From assembly GCF_037076465.1 (NCBI RefSeq), contig NZ_AP028908.1, forward strand, positions 3,162,001 to 3,226,000: a stretch of 64,000 nt of DNA, given 5' to 3'. This DNA comes from Pectobacterium araliae (GTDB lineage: Bacteria > Pseudomonadota > Gammaproteobacteria > Enterobacterales > Enterobacteriaceae). Made by a program: the position numbers and the translations under genes. The notes under the pieces are model-generated. The model had not been told where the DNA came from and searched no databases. It saw only the letters and a list, made by a program, of their open reading frames with translations. Positions 8,822 to 17,802 of the stretch are shown piece after piece. Every line of letters begins with the position of its first letter. Within the stretch, counting starts at the first letter, position 1.

Positions 8822-9904
8822 ATGAGTACAACCACTGAACCGGGTATCCGCAATACTGCTGTGGATGCCAACACCATTATGGACAACTATCGCGGCATCA
8901 TTCGACGTCGCGTAGGTGTTATGGCGATACTGCTGTTGATCATCATCGGCTCATTGTTGCTGGATTTCACGATGGGGCCTTCAGGGCTAACGCTTGATGT
9001 GCTCTGGAACACGCTGACCGATCCAGCCAGTGCCGATGCGGGTACGCGCGTGATCGTCTGGGATATTCGCCTGCCCTACGCACTGATGGCCATCATTGTC
9101 GGGCTAGCGCTTGGTCTGGCTGGTGCAGAGATGCAAACCATCTTGAACAATCCGTTGGCCAGCCCGTTTACGCTCGGCGTTTCTTCCGCCGCCGCATTCG
9201 GCGCCGCATTGGCGATCGTGCTCGGCATCGGTATCCCCGGCATTCCGGCTCAGTGGTTTATTTCTGCTAACGCTTTTATTTTCGCCCTATTGGCAGCATT
9301 GCTGCTGGATGGAATTACGCGCTGGACGCAGGTCGCTACCTCCGGCGTCGTGCTGTTCGGTATCGCGCTGGTGTTCACCTTCAATGCGCTGGTTTCCATG
9401 CTCCAGTTCATCGCTAACGAAGACACGCTGCAAGGGTTGGTGTTCTGGACCATGGGCAGTCTGGCCCGTGCATCGTGGGAAAAATTGGGCATCCTGTTAC
9501 TGGTGCTTGCCGTTGTTATGCCCATTTCGTTGATGAGCTCATGGAAACTCACCGCACTGCGGTTGGGTGAGGATCGTGCCGTCAGCTTCGGTATTAACGT
9601 GCGCCGCTTGCGGCTGGCGACGCTGCTGCGCATCAGTATTTTGTCCGCTATTTCGGTCGCATTCGTTGGCCCTATCGGCTTTATCGGCTTGGTTGCTCCG
9701 CATATCGCCCGCATGATTTTTGGTGAAGATCACCGCTTCTATCTGCCTGCCAGTGCGTTAACTGGCGCGCTGGTGCTGTCGATGGCCTCCGTCGCCTCGA
9801 AAAACCTGATTCCCGGCGTCATTATTCCGGTCGGGATCGTCACCTCACTGGTTGGCGTGCCCTTCTTCCTGAGTATTATCCTGCGCCATAGAGGAAACGT
9901 ATGA
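8822..9904 (+). CDS. FecCD-family iron-complex ABC permease
   Basis: This inner-membrane permease of 360 residues imports iron chelates together with the ATPase encoded downstream. It has a cytoplasmic N-terminal tail of about 35 residues, then about nine or ten hydrophobic segments. The typical FecCD C-terminal block GPIGFIGLVAPHIARMIFGEDHR contains the EAA-like coupling region. Its stop overlaps the next start (9901-9904, ATGA). Only one permease gene is present, so the transporter is presumably a homodimer in the membrane. Confidence 0.9.
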   Translation: MSTTTEPGIRNTAVDANTIMDNYRGIIRRRVGVMAILLLIIIGSLLLDFTMGPSGLTLDVLWNTLTDPASADAGTRVIVWDIRLPYALMAIIVGLALGLAGAEMQTILNNPLASPFTLGVSSAAAFGAALAIVLGIGIPGIPAQWFISANAFIFALLAALLLDGITRWTQVATSGVVLFGIALVFTFNALVSMLQFIANEDTLQGLVFWTMGSLARASWEKLGILLLVLAVVMPISLMSSWKLTALRLGEDRAVSFGINVRRLRLATLLRISILSAISVAFVGPIGFIGLVAPHIARMIFGEDHRFYLPASALTGALVLSMASVASKNLIPGVIIPVGIVTSLVGVPFFLSIILRHRGNV

Positions 9905-10701
9905 CCCAGCAAACCTCTTCTGGATTACGCCTTTCCCACTTTCGTGCGGGTTACCCCAAGCGTCAGGTGATTCGCGATCTGTCCGTACCACAGCTGCCGC
10001 GTGGGAAAATTACCGTGCTGCTCGGCCCCAACGGCAGCGGAAAATCCACCCTACTGCGTGCCATGGCAGGTCTGAATGCTTCCGAAGGCGAACTGTGGTT
10101 GGATGACACCAACCTGATGGCGCTGCCCTTCGCTCAGCGAGCGGAAAAAGTCGTTTATCTGCCGCAATCCCTGCCCGCGGGCGTTCACCTGCACGTTCTG
10201 GAATCGATTATCGTCGCACAGCGCGCGTCAGGCGGCATGCACAATGCCGAAAAGCAGGATGAAGTCATGACTCTGCTGCGTCAGTTGGGCATTGAACATC
10301 TGGCGTTGAGCTACCTCGATCAGCTTTCCGGCGGGCAGAAACAGCTGGTTGGATTGGCGCAATCGCTGATCCGTCAGCCCTCGCTGCTTTTGCTGGATGA
10401 ACCGCTCAGCGCGCTGGATCTGAATTATCAATTCCACGTAATGGATTTGGTACGCAAGGAGACGCGCAAGCGCAACATCATCACCGTCGTGGTGGTGCAC
10501 GACATCAATATCGCGCTGCGCCACGGCGATCATGTGTTGATGCTACAAAACGGCAACCTGATTGCCGATGGCGCGCCTGCGGAAGTGATTAGCCCCGAAA
10601 GTTTGTCAGCGGTCTATGGCGTACGCGGACGTATTGAGCGCTGTTCACAGGGCGTACCGCAGGTGATTATCGACGGATTGGTCAGCGAACCGACCATCTA
10701 A
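9901..10701 (+). CDS. Iron-complex ABC transporter ATP-binding protein
   Basis: The 266-residue ATPase powers the importer encoded by the two preceding genes. Walker A is GPNGSGKST (about residues 42-50), the signature is LSGGQKQLVGLAQ (about 142-154) and Walker B is LLLLDEPLSALDL (about 162-174). The switch histidine lies in VVVVHDINIAL. It belongs to the FepC/FhuC subfamily. It overlaps the permease gene by four bases and ends the operon. Confidence 0.92.
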   Translation: MTQQTSSGLRLSHFRAGYPKRQVIRDLSVPQLPRGKITVLLGPNGSGKSTLLRAMAGLNASEGELWLDDTNLMALPFAQRAEKVVYLPQSLPAGVHLHVLESIIVAQRASGGMHNAEKQDEVMTLLRQLGIEHLALSYLDQLSGGQKQLVGLAQSLIRQPSLLLLDEPLSALDLNYQFHVMDLVRKETRKRNIITVVVVHDINIALRHGDHVLMLQNGNLIADGAPAEVISPESLSAVYGVRGRIERCSQGVPQVIIDGLVSEPTI

Positions 10702-10721
10702 ATAGTGAGCCATCCGAACAA

Positions 10722-10747
10722 CCTCCGGTAAGCGACTGCCCCGGAGG
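10722..10747. terminator. Hairpin between convergent genes
   Basis: CCTCCGG at 10722-10728 pairs perfectly with CCGGAGG at 10741-10747 across a 12-base loop. It lies between the end of the iron ABC operon and the end of the convergent small gene. No clear T-run follows on either strand, so terminator function is a guess from position. Confidence 0.4.
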
Positions 10748-10757
10748 CATAATACTG

Positions 10758-11081
10758 CTAGTGTAAACGTCCATTTCCCAACATATCGCGCATGTTCGTC
10801 AGCATGTTCTCAAACAAACGTAATGCCAAACCAACGCTGTTTACGTTGTAGTACAACGCCGCGTCGTGATGCTTTAAATAATTCTCAAACTCCGGTTTAC
10901 CGATCAATTTATAAATAGCCGTAAATCGCAGGATCAGATGGCTGCAATTATTGAGATACAAATCGAGCGTGCGGTAATCGCTTTTCATCAATTGAGTCAG
11001 TAGCACAGTCATATGCTCGAATTCCGCCAACAAGGACGCATAATCTCCCAAATTTTCAGCGCTGTGATCGGTCGATTTCAT
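10758..11081 (-). CDS. Small helical protein of unknown function
   Basis: I do not recognise this 107-residue protein. The start chosen is the ATG at 11079-11081 (MKSTDHSAENLGDY), which has AGGGAG nine bases upstream; a longer frame from 11117 lacks a ribosome site. It is predicted almost wholly helical, with heptad-like leucines, no signal peptide and no membrane segment. It ends in GNGRLH. It follows the chemoreceptor gene by 87 bases on the same strand, so it may be cotranscribed, but no direct link to chemotaxis is shown. Confidence 0.65.
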   Translation of the reverse strand: MKSTDHSAENLGDYASLLAEFEHMTVLLTQLMKSDYRTLDLYLNNCSHLILRFTAIYKLIGKPEFENYLKHHDAALYYNVNSVGLALRLFENMLTNMRDMLGNGRLH

Positions 11082-11168
11082 ACTGCCGTCTCCCTTTATC
11101 CTTTCGCCATCCGGCATAGGATTCTATGGCCGCGTACAGCCTCACAGCACAACACGCGGCTTGATAGA

Positions 11169-12836
11169 TCAGAAACGCTGCCACTCTTCTTCATCCTGGG
11201 CAGCTGCGCTTTTTTTCTTCGCGGGGTCGAGGCGAGGCACAGATAGGCCAGACGGCATAGAGGCGAGTGCGGGAGTCAGCGCCGATGGCGTCATCTTCCC
11301 CACAATAAATTGCCCCACCAGTTGGCTCAATGTACTTGCCTGTTCCTGCAACGACTGCGAGGCAGAGGAGGCTTCTTCGACCAATGAGGCGTTTTGCTGG
11401 GTCACATCATCCATCTGGTTAACGGCCTGATGTACCTGACTGATACCCTGACTTTGCTCTTCCGTCGCCGCAGCGATTTCGTTCACCAAATCCGTCACCT
11501 GCTGGATCGCGTCTTTCATCGCCGTCATGTTTTTCCCCACATCGCTGGCTTGTTCAACCCCTGCCGATACCAGCGAGTTTGAGGCATCAATCAAATCTTT
11601 GATCTCACGGGCTGCCGTAGACGAACGTTGTGCCAGCGTGCGCACTTCTCCCGCCACCACCGCAAAACCGCGACCTTGTTCACCCGCACGCGCAGCTTCT
11701 ACCGCCGCATTCAGGGCAAGGATGTTGGTCTGAAACGCAATACCTTCGATGAGCGCAATGATATCGGTAATCTTGCCTGAGCTAGTACGAATATGTTCCA
11801 TCGTACTCAGCATCGTACTGACTGAATCGGCACTATTGATAGAAATTCGGCTGGCATTGCCCGCCAACAGGCTGGCCTGCTGCGTGTTATCCGCATTCTG
11901 GCGTACCGTTTCGCTGATTTCCGTCATACTGGCAGCAGTTTGTTCCAGCGAAGCCGCCTGTTCCTCAGTACGCGCTGACAGATCCTCATTACCTGCTGCA
12001 ATCTGCGTCACCGCACTGCTTACCGACTGCGATGAAGCATTCACCGAAGCCAACGCAGCGGAAACGCGATGCATCAGACGATTAAAGGCGCGCGCGGTAT
12101 TCCCAACTTCATCCTTGCGCCGATCGTCAGCCTGAATGGTCAGGTCAAGATGCGTGCTGACGTTTTCCATCGTTTGATTCATATTGTTCAAACTCTTTCT
12201 AATGCCCAAAATGGTTCTCACAGCAAAAAAGCCTATCAGCAACACAATCAGTAACGTACCTGACAACAGGCCAAACCACGTTTGTTCATAGATCCGTTGA
12301 TTCACCTGGCGCAGGTCATCGCCAATCTTGATATTAAGATCAAACTGTTTGCGATAGTTGGCGATCAAATTACGTACGGCCTCACCTGGCCCTCCCATGC
12401 CCTGGAGAAGGCCAAGCGCAATGTCATTTTGATTTGCACGTGATGCGTTCAAAAAAACAGGCAATGAAACCTGCAATTTTCCGATGAGATCGATTGCCTT
12501 ATTTGTCAGTTGAAGATCTTCTTCGCTCGATATGTCATTTTTCAGGTAATACTCATTGAGCGCCTTCAACTCTTCGATGGTTTTAGTAATGTCCTGCTCG
12601 ATCACCGGCAGCTTACGATCGTCATCCGTGGTCTGATGACGATACAAAAAAAGCACCAGCGAATTGCTTTTATCGACTAAGTTGTTCAAATCTTTGATGC
12701 TAGGAATGGCATTATCCTGAACGTATTCAAAGCGAGACTGGAACCCTGATAACAATGATAAAGTGACGATAACTAATGAGATAAGTGCTAGCGACATTAA
12801 CGAGAACGTCAACAGCAGGCGTTGCGTGATATTCAT
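11169..12836 (-). CDS. Methyl-accepting chemotaxis protein
   Basis: This is a transmembrane chemoreceptor of 555 residues. The first membrane helix is at about 7-29, a four-helix-type periplasmic sensor spans about 30-187 and the second helix about 188-208. HAMP follows to about 260, then the signalling coiled coil. The hairpin tip reads [20 protein letters not shown], and methylation-helix motifs such as [17 protein letters not shown] are present. The C terminus EEWQRF resembles the CheR/CheB-tethering pentapeptide of high-abundance receptors such as Tsr. No che genes are nearby. The ligand is unknown. Confidence 0.92.
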   Translation of the reverse strand: MNITQRLLLTFSLMSLALISLVIVTLSLLSGFQSRFEYVQDNAIPSIKDLNNLVDKSNSLVLFLYRHQTTDDDRKLPVIEQDITKTIEELKALNEYYLKNDISSEEDLQLTNKAIDLIGKLQVSLPVFLNASRANQNDIALGLLQGMGGPGEAVRNLIANYRKQFDLNIKIGDDLRQVNQRIYEQTWFGLLSGTLLIVLLIGFFAVRTILGIRKSLNNMNQTMENVSTHLDLTIQADDRRKDEVGNTARAFNRLMHRVSAALASVNASSQSVSSAVTQIAAGNEDLSARTEEQAASLEQTAASMTEISETVRQNADNTQQASLLAGNASRISINSADSVSTMLSTMEHIRTSSGKITDIIALIEGIAFQTNILALNAAVEAARAGEQGRGFAVVAGEVRTLAQRSSTAAREIKDLIDASNSLVSAGVEQASDVGKNMTAMKDAIQQVTDLVNEIAAATEEQSQGISQVHQAVNQMDDVTQQNASLVEEASSASQSLQEQASTLSQLVGQFIVGKMTPSALTPALASMPSGLSVPRLDPAKKKSAAAQDEEEWQRF

Positions 12837-13216
12837 AACCGCTCCATTTTTGAATTTTTATACCGCATCTTTTTTCCTGATTCTGGTGTGTCGAAGAAAC
12901 GATATCCCCCTCAATATGTGGCATTTTGAGTAAAAATCCGACACGCCTTTATCACGCTTAATTATCGACACAGAAGTGAGCAGCTTGATAGCATAGATCG
13001 CCAAAACCACTTAATAATATTAAATCAATAAGATATAACTATTAAAAAAAGATAATCGATCGTCAAAAACATCTGATTATCCGGTAGTGCAGTACATAGA
13101 AAGGGAAACGTTTGCTTTTTATTTTAAATGAACAAAAAACCTGAACAAAAATCTGGTAGCACTGACATCGGCGATGTCATGTTATCGGTGGGCGGCAGAA
13201 TGAGTGGAAAAGGCAA
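12837..13216. other. AT-rich spacer, no gene
   Basis: This stretch between the chemoreceptor start and the terminator of the next gene has no credible coding frame. It presumably carries the chemoreceptor promoter. I looked for a sigma-28 flagellar promoter and found no convincing match. Confidence 0.5.
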
Positions 13217-13252
13217 AAAAAAGCACTGACCAGTGAGGTTCAGTGCTTTTTT
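13217..13252 (-). terminator. Intrinsic terminator of the orphan binding-protein gene
   Basis: GCACTGA (13223-13229) pairs with TCAGTGC (13240-13246), and the stem is extended by A-T pairs on both sides. Read on the minus strand it ends in at least six T residues. It starts 26 bases after the stop at 13278. Confidence 0.85.
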
Positions 13253-13277
13253 ATCGCTGGTTTACTGTCTGATAGCG

Positions 13278-14405
13278 TTATTTCTTCGCTGGCAACGTAA
13301 CCCAATAGCCTGGCTGATACGGCAGCGGCAGGAACTTTTCATGGAAGGTACGGAATGTTGCATCAGGATCGAGGTCTTTAAATAGTTCGGGGTGCATCCA
13401 TTTCGCTAATACCTGAATCGCCACAAACTGATACGGGCTGTCATAGAACTGATGCCAGATCGCATGAGCGTTACCATCGGTTGCTACTGGCAACGTTTTA
13501 AATGCTGAGCGTTCCATCAGCTTTTGCAGGCGTTGCAGCGCTTCCTTTTGATCGGCTCCCGGTCCTATACCAACCCAGCCGTTCGCCGTGTTGTAGTTTT
13601 TCCAGTTAGCGCCGGTTACCACCACCACATCCGGGCGAGAGCTGATAATCTGCTCAGGATTCAGCGTACCAAACGTGCCGGGAATGATGTTCTTGGCAAT
13701 GTTGTCACCGCCAGCAGCGTCAACCATGCGGCCAAAGTTTTCATCACCGAATGACATGCAGCATTCTTCATCATAACCACCCGCGCGGTCGATCATCACT
13801 TTTGGACGTGGGCCTTGATAATTTTTCAACCGATCGGTAACGATTTCAATCTGCTCACGACGGAATTTAATAATCTCTTCCGCACGCTGGGGTTTGCCCA
13901 CCAGTTGCCCCATGATGTGAATGCTTTTCTCTGCGTTCTCAAACGGCTTTTCGCGGAAATCAATAAACACCACAGGAATACCCAGCGAACTGAGTTTTTC
14001 AATCAGTTTACCTTCATCCGTCGCCGCTTTTGACTCCAGATTCATCAACACCAAATCCGGTTTTAGCGTCAGCGCCTGTTCGACGTTGAAGGTGCCATCT
14101 TTCGCGCCGCCGAAAGTCGGCAGCTTTGTGATTTCCGGGTATTTCTTTTCATAAGCCAGATAGCCGTCGTAATCCGCTTTTGGCAGATCGTCACGCCAGC
14201 CAACCACGCGCTGGAACGGCGCTTCGGTATCAAAGGCAGCCAGCAGATAAATTTGTCGACCTTCCCCTAAAATTATCCGCTTCACTTCGGATTTAATTTC
14301 TACCTTCCTGCCACTAACGTCTTCAATAACAATCGGGTTAGGGCTAGCAGCAACGCTCGCACTCAGCCCCAACAGAGCAACGACTGAAAACAGCCATTTC
14401 TTCAT
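13278..14405 (-). CDS. Orphan periplasmic iron-complex binding protein
   Basis: The 375-residue protein has a signal peptide (MKKWLFSVVALLGLSASVAA) followed by PIVIEDVSGRKVEIKSEVKRIILGEGR, the same opening as the binding protein at 7697-8815. It also has an adjacent cysteine pair near residue 214 (EECCMSFG), at the equivalent position. No permease or ATPase gene adjoins it. It stands alone between its own terminator and a Fur box, so it probably shares the transporter encoded at 8822-10701. Ligand unknown. Confidence 0.85.
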   Translation of the reverse strand: MKKWLFSVVALLGLSASVAASPNPIVIEDVSGRKVEIKSEVKRIILGEGRQIYLLAAFDTEAPFQRVVGWRDDLPKADYDGYLAYEKKYPEITKLPTFGGAKDGTFNVEQALTLKPDLVLMNLESKAATDEGKLIEKLSSLGIPVVFIDFREKPFENAEKSIHIMGQLVGKPQRAEEIIKFRREQIEIVTDRLKNYQGPRPKVMIDRAGGYDEECCMSFGDENFGRMVDAAGGDNIAKNIIPGTFGTLNPEQIISSRPDVVVVTGANWKNYNTANGWVGIGPGADQKEALQRLQKLMERSAFKTLPVATDGNAHAIWHQFYDSPYQFVAIQVLAKWMHPELFKDLDPDATFRTFHEKFLPLPYQPGYWVTLPAKK

Positions 14406-14434
14406 TATTATTCCCTTCTGCGATTATGGTTATA

Positions 14435-14453
14435 AATGATAATAGTTATCATT
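14435..14453 (-). promoter_or_regulatory. Fur box in front of the orphan binding protein
   Basis: AATGATAATAGTTATCATT has perfect 8-base arms around a 3-base centre. It contains TGATAATAGTTATCA, one mismatch from the 7-1-7 Fur consensus. It lies about 30 bases upstream of the start at 14405. Confidence 0.85.
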
Positions 14454-14523
14454 ATTGAAATAATATCCTGCCGTGATTAACAGAAGCAATGGGTTTTTAA
14501 CGCAGCGTTAATAAAAGGTAAAA

Positions 14524-15579
14524 TTAACCGGAGAATGGCCGAATACCGCCCATCATCGCGGGCTGTGCACTGAGGTAAAGCAGGACGCCGGAGCCAACTA
14601 AAATCAGCCCGCCAGCAAACGCCAGAAGAGAAAAAGCCGCACGTTGCCACACGGGCGATGTGCGGTTTGCGCCTAAGCGCTCAACAACACGACGGCAGTA
14701 AAAAACCAACACGGCCAGCGCCGAGATCGTAATCGCCGTTCCGGCAGCCATCACCAACGCAGAGGCGATGCCCCACAGATAGACGCCAATCACTTTAGAG
14801 AAAAGCAGCACCAGAATAGCGCCTGAGCACGGGCGCATCCCCATCGCCAGCACAATCATCAGACGCGTACGCCAACTGCTATCACGCTCAAGCTCCTCAT
14901 TGCTCGGGAGATGGCGATGCCCACAGCCACAATCGGCATCGTGCTGATGAAGAGAATGAGACGGTGCAAGACGTCGATGAGTGGGTTCATTAAGTGGCGT
15001 CATGCGCAAAATCGTCGCCGGTTTAGGCTGCCGCGCTAGCACGATATATAGCTGTTTCAGCGCACGGAAACAGAGCAATAGCCCCAACCCCGCCACCAAC
15101 ACGAAGCTCCCCTTTTCCATCCAGAAACTGCTGTTATGCAGCGTTCGGCTCGATAGCTGCAAGATCCCCAATACTAAGGTCACCAGCGCGACTGCCATCC
15201 CCCCCTGAACCAGTGAGGCAGCACATGTTAACTTCAGGCTGCTTTTCAGCTTCGACGGGTGTGTCGCCAAATAGGTCATGATGACAACTTTACCGTGCCC
15301 CGGTCCGACAGCATGGAGCACGCCATACACCAAACTGAACATCATCAAACTCAGCCCTGCCTGATGTGGCTGCTGTTCCACCATCTGCAACAGATGTGAC
15401 ATCTGCTGGTGCAGCGATTTCTGCCAGATCGCACTTTGCAGCACAATTTGCGGCCAATATCCCACAATGTAATGTAGCGCCGCCGCCAGCAGCGCCAAAA
15501 ATAGCCACAGCGGCCATAGATCGCGCAATCGGCTTAACAACGGGCGCTGACGTGGCAACGATCCGAGGTTCACTGACAT
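14524..15579 (-). CDS. zevB: ZevB-like zinc/nickel-type membrane transporter
   Basis: This 351-residue membrane protein belongs to the NicO/RcnA-like transporter group. Its best match by gene pairing is ZevB, the permease of the ZevAB zinc uptake system described in Haemophilus influenzae. About six or seven hydrophobic segments are visible. The conserved motif is HAVGPGHGKVVIMTY (near residue 89), and a histidine- and cysteine-rich cytoplasmic loop HSLHQHDADCGCGHRH lies near 210. MRPCSGAILVLLF follows near 250. Its start overlaps the end of zevA by ten bases. Metal specificity is inferred from the partner gene and the Zur-like site, not shown. Confidence 0.8.
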   Translation of the reverse strand: MSVNLGSLPRQRPLLSRLRDLWPLWLFLALLAAALHYIVGYWPQIVLQSAIWQKSLHQQMSHLLQMVEQQPHQAGLSLMMFSLVYGVLHAVGPGHGKVVIMTYLATHPSKLKSSLKLTCAASLVQGGMAVALVTLVLGILQLSSRTLHNSSFWMEKGSFVLVAGLGLLLCFRALKQLYIVLARQPKPATILRMTPLNEPTHRRLAPSHSLHQHDADCGCGHRHLPSNEELERDSSWRTRLMIVLAMGMRPCSGAILVLLFSKVIGVYLWGIASALVMAAGTAITISALAVLVFYCRRVVERLGANRTSPVWQRAAFSLLAFAGGLILVGSGVLLYLSAQPAMMGGIRPFSG

Positions 15580-16229
15580 TCCAACGTCACCCGCTGTGCA
15601 AATTGTTTCCCCAGCTCCATATCTTCATCCGGCGCATCGTTCTTATCCAGCGACAGCGCATAGGATTGCAGTTCAGCGTTAGGTTCCGGCGTGACGAGCG
15701 AGGTTTTGCAACGTGAAGCCAGCGCAGGTGCGAGCGTAACGGCCTTGTCATTCTGGTAGGACATATCGACAAAGTAGGTAGGATCGTAAGTAGAAATCAG
15801 CAAAGGCTTGCCCGCCAGCGGCTGTGGATGCGCCAGCGGCAGCACAAACTCCAGTACTGCCTGATTGCCTTTGCGGGAAAGATGATACTCCGTTGGCATC
15901 GGTGCATATTTCACGGGCTGACCATCACGATAAATATCGGTGAAATAGTGCTGCCCTAACACATTCGCCATCACTTCCGCCGCCAGCTTTTTCCAGACTT
16001 CAGAATCCTTTTTCGCCTTTCCTGCGTCATACAGCAAGTCGGCAGACGTGATAGGGTCCATCGTCCACTGCATACGTAAACCGGTGATGTTGTCGTTCTG
16101 GCTTTCAACTGTCGTTTGCATATCAATAAAACTGTGTGGGTGAGCGAAAACGGGTTGGCAGAGTGCCAAGCCTATCATTAGCAACGGTATCTGACCGCAA
16201 CCACGTTTTAAAGCGTTATAATGTAACAT
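15570..16229 (-). CDS. zevA: ZevA-like periplasmic protein (DUF1007)
   Basis: The 219-residue protein starts at the ATG at 16227-16229 (MLHYNALKRGCGQ), which has GGTGA six bases upstream. A GTG at 16241 would add four residues. A signal peptide ends at PVFA before HPHSFIDM, the histidine-rich mature N terminus typical of DUF1007 proteins. ZevA is the periplasmic partner of ZevB in zinc acquisition. It lies 33 bases downstream of hcaT on the same strand and overlaps zevB. A Zur-like operator covers its start codon. Confidence 0.8.
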   Translation of the reverse strand: MLHYNALKRGCGQIPLLMIGLALCQPVFAHPHSFIDMQTTVESQNDNITGLRMQWTMDPITSADLLYDAGKAKKDSEVWKKLAAEVMANVLGQHYFTDIYRDGQPVKYAPMPTEYHLSRKGNQAVLEFVLPLAHPQPLAGKPLLISTYDPTYFVDMSYQNDKAVTLAPALASRCKTSLVTPEPNAELQSYALSLDKNDAPDEDMELGKQFAQRVTLECQ

Positions 16230-16232
16230 TAC
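16210..16232 (-). promoter_or_regulatory. Zur-like operator over the zevA start
   Basis: Read on the minus strand the 23-base site opens GTAATGTTACATTATAAC. It agrees with the enterobacterial Zur consensus (GAAATGTTATANTATAACATTTC) at 17 of 22 defined positions, by hand alignment. It overlaps the zevA start codon and first codons. Zinc-loaded Zur here could block initiation or elongation. The position inside the coding start is unusual. Confidence 0.55.
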
Positions 16233-16262
16233 TTTCACCACGATGTGTTACGCCACACTCTC

Positions 16263-17420
16263 TTATACTTTTGCGACAGTGTGATAGCTTACAGACGGTC
16301 GGATAAACAGGGCCGGAACGGCCAACAGCGCCATTACCCAAAACGTACCGCCCTGCACATGATCAAACAAGAAGCCGGACACCATGGTCATCACTGCAAT
16401 ACTCCCCCCCATCGCCAACGCGGAATATACCGCCTGCAATCGCAATACGTCACCTCCGCTGCGTGCCGCAATAAAGCGCATGGCGGCCAGGTGGCAGACG
16501 GTAAACGTACCGCAGTGCAATATCTGTATCACAATCAGCCACGGCAGAGCTACCGTCGCCCCCATCAAACCCCAGCGCACCACGCCGCATACCGCGGAAA
16601 GCAGCAGGAGCTGTCTGGCGCTCCAGCGTCGGAACAGGCGCTGGCTAAAGGTAAAGATGACGATCTCCGCGACAACCCCCAGCGACCAGAGATAACCAAT
16701 AATCGAGGCGGAATAGCCTGAATCCTGCCAATAAATCACGCTGAAACCGTAGTAAGCCGCATGCGCCCCCTGTAACAGAGACACACAAAGCAGAAAACGC
16801 CATACCGCCGATTCACTCAGCAATTTTTTCCACGGCGTGACACTGGCAGATTGCGCCGTAGACGCGGTGGCCTGTGGCATCACACTCGGCCGGAACAGCA
16901 TACCAAGCAGCATGGCGACAAGACCCGCACTCAGGATCGCCAAAATGGCGGGATGCCCCCAAATCGCCACCAGTTCCCCCGTCACAGCAGAGGCGATAAC
17001 AAAGGCAATCGATCCCCACACGCGAACCTTACCGTAATCCATCACCACCTGCTTTTGCCACGTGGCAGCCAACGCATCAGTCAGCGGCACCAGCGGCGCA
17101 AAAAACAGATTAAACCCGATCATGACGACCATCAGCCACAGCCAGGCATTACCCAGCCAAAAGCCGACGACCAGCGCCAATGACAGCAGCGCCAGACCAC
17201 GTAATACCGTAATTAATTTGGACGGATCTTTCACGCTGGGCGTAATGACCAAGCTGCCGATGAAGCGCGCCACCAGCCCCGCCCCCAACAGCATACCTAT
17301 CGACTCTGCGGACAGTCCCTCACCTTTCAACCACCCGCCCCAAAACGGTAGGAAAACACCATAACAAAAAAAGTAGGTGAAATAGCTCAGCGCCAGCCAG
17401 CGCGTCGATTGCAAAACCAT
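16263..17420 (-). CDS. hcaT: HcaT-like major facilitator transporter
   Basis: This inner-membrane permease of 385 residues matches HcaT, annotated in E. coli as a probable 3-phenylpropionate transporter. The start used is the ATG at 17418-17420 (MVLQSTRWLALSYFTYFF), which has GGGAGAC just upstream; the open frame extends 32 codons further without a ribosome site. Twelve hydrophobic segments and the signature GVFLPFWGGWLKGEGLS near residue 20 are visible. No hca catabolic genes are present, so the real substrate here is uncertain. Confidence 0.85.
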   Translation of the reverse strand: MVLQSTRWLALSYFTYFFCYGVFLPFWGGWLKGEGLSAESIGMLLGAGLVARFIGSLVITPSVKDPSKLITVLRGLALLSLALVVGFWLGNAWLWLMVVMIGFNLFFAPLVPLTDALAATWQKQVVMDYGKVRVWGSIAFVIASAVTGELVAIWGHPAILAILSAGLVAMLLGMLFRPSVMPQATASTAQSASVTPWKKLLSESAVWRFLLCVSLLQGAHAAYYGFSVIYWQDSGYSASIIGYLWSLGVVAEIVIFTFSQRLFRRWSARQLLLLSAVCGVVRWGLMGATVALPWLIVIQILHCGTFTVCHLAAMRFIAARSGGDVLRLQAVYSALAMGGSIAVMTMVSGFLFDHVQGGTFWVMALLAVPALFIRPSVSYHTVAKV

Positions 17421-17638
17421 GATGTCTCCCTTTCGATGATGAACACTTCCGCTCACCATCCTACAAACAGTCACAAACACAACGTGTATAATTTCCCGCT
17501 GAAAGTGCGCCAGCATTTTTTTGCTAGCACTTCTTTTTGCCAGTGACTTTTTTTGCTGGTTACTGTGTCAGAGTGCATGCGGCGGCGCAACGCGTTATTC
17601 GTCATTACACGTGAACAGGTATATCGGCCTGTAAGGAT

Positions 17639-17742
17639 GGCGGCCAGGGATGGCACGCCATAAAAAAACGTAGGGAACGTTTTTCAACGTCGCTTGCGAC
17701 GGCCCGCAGGGTGGTGGCCAGGGATGGCCACCATAAAAAACG
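17639..17742. repeat. Duplicated palindromic intergenic element
   Basis: Two related units, GGCGGCCAGGGATGGC at 17639 onward and GGTGGCCAGGGATGGCCACC at 17713-17732, are each followed by a run of A residues and CG. The second is a perfect 8-base inverted repeat with loop GGGA. CGTCGCTTGCGACG (17689-17702) adds another perfect hairpin between them. The layout resembles a short dispersed palindromic repeat family, but copies elsewhere in the genome cannot be checked here. Confidence 0.5.
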
Positions 17743-17763
17743 CCAGCACACAGGCTGGCGTTT
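17735..17763 (-). terminator. glyA intrinsic terminator
   Basis: AAACGCCAGC (17738-17747) pairs perfectly with GCTGGCGTTT (17754-17763). On the minus strand the second arm runs into six T residues. It lies about 40 bases after the glyA stop. Confidence 0.9.
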
Positions 17764-17802
17764 AGGACATGTTCCGACAGTGATGTCAGAGACTATGTTG
17801 GA

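Noticed and set aside
12837..12960. Flagellar sigma-28 promoter for the chemoreceptor
   Set aside because: I scanned for TAAA with a spaced GCCGATAA-like element and found only poor partial matches.
17471..17656. 61-codon minus-strand frame upstream of hcaT
   Set aside because: It overlaps the palindromic repeat region and has no ribosome site or recognisable product.
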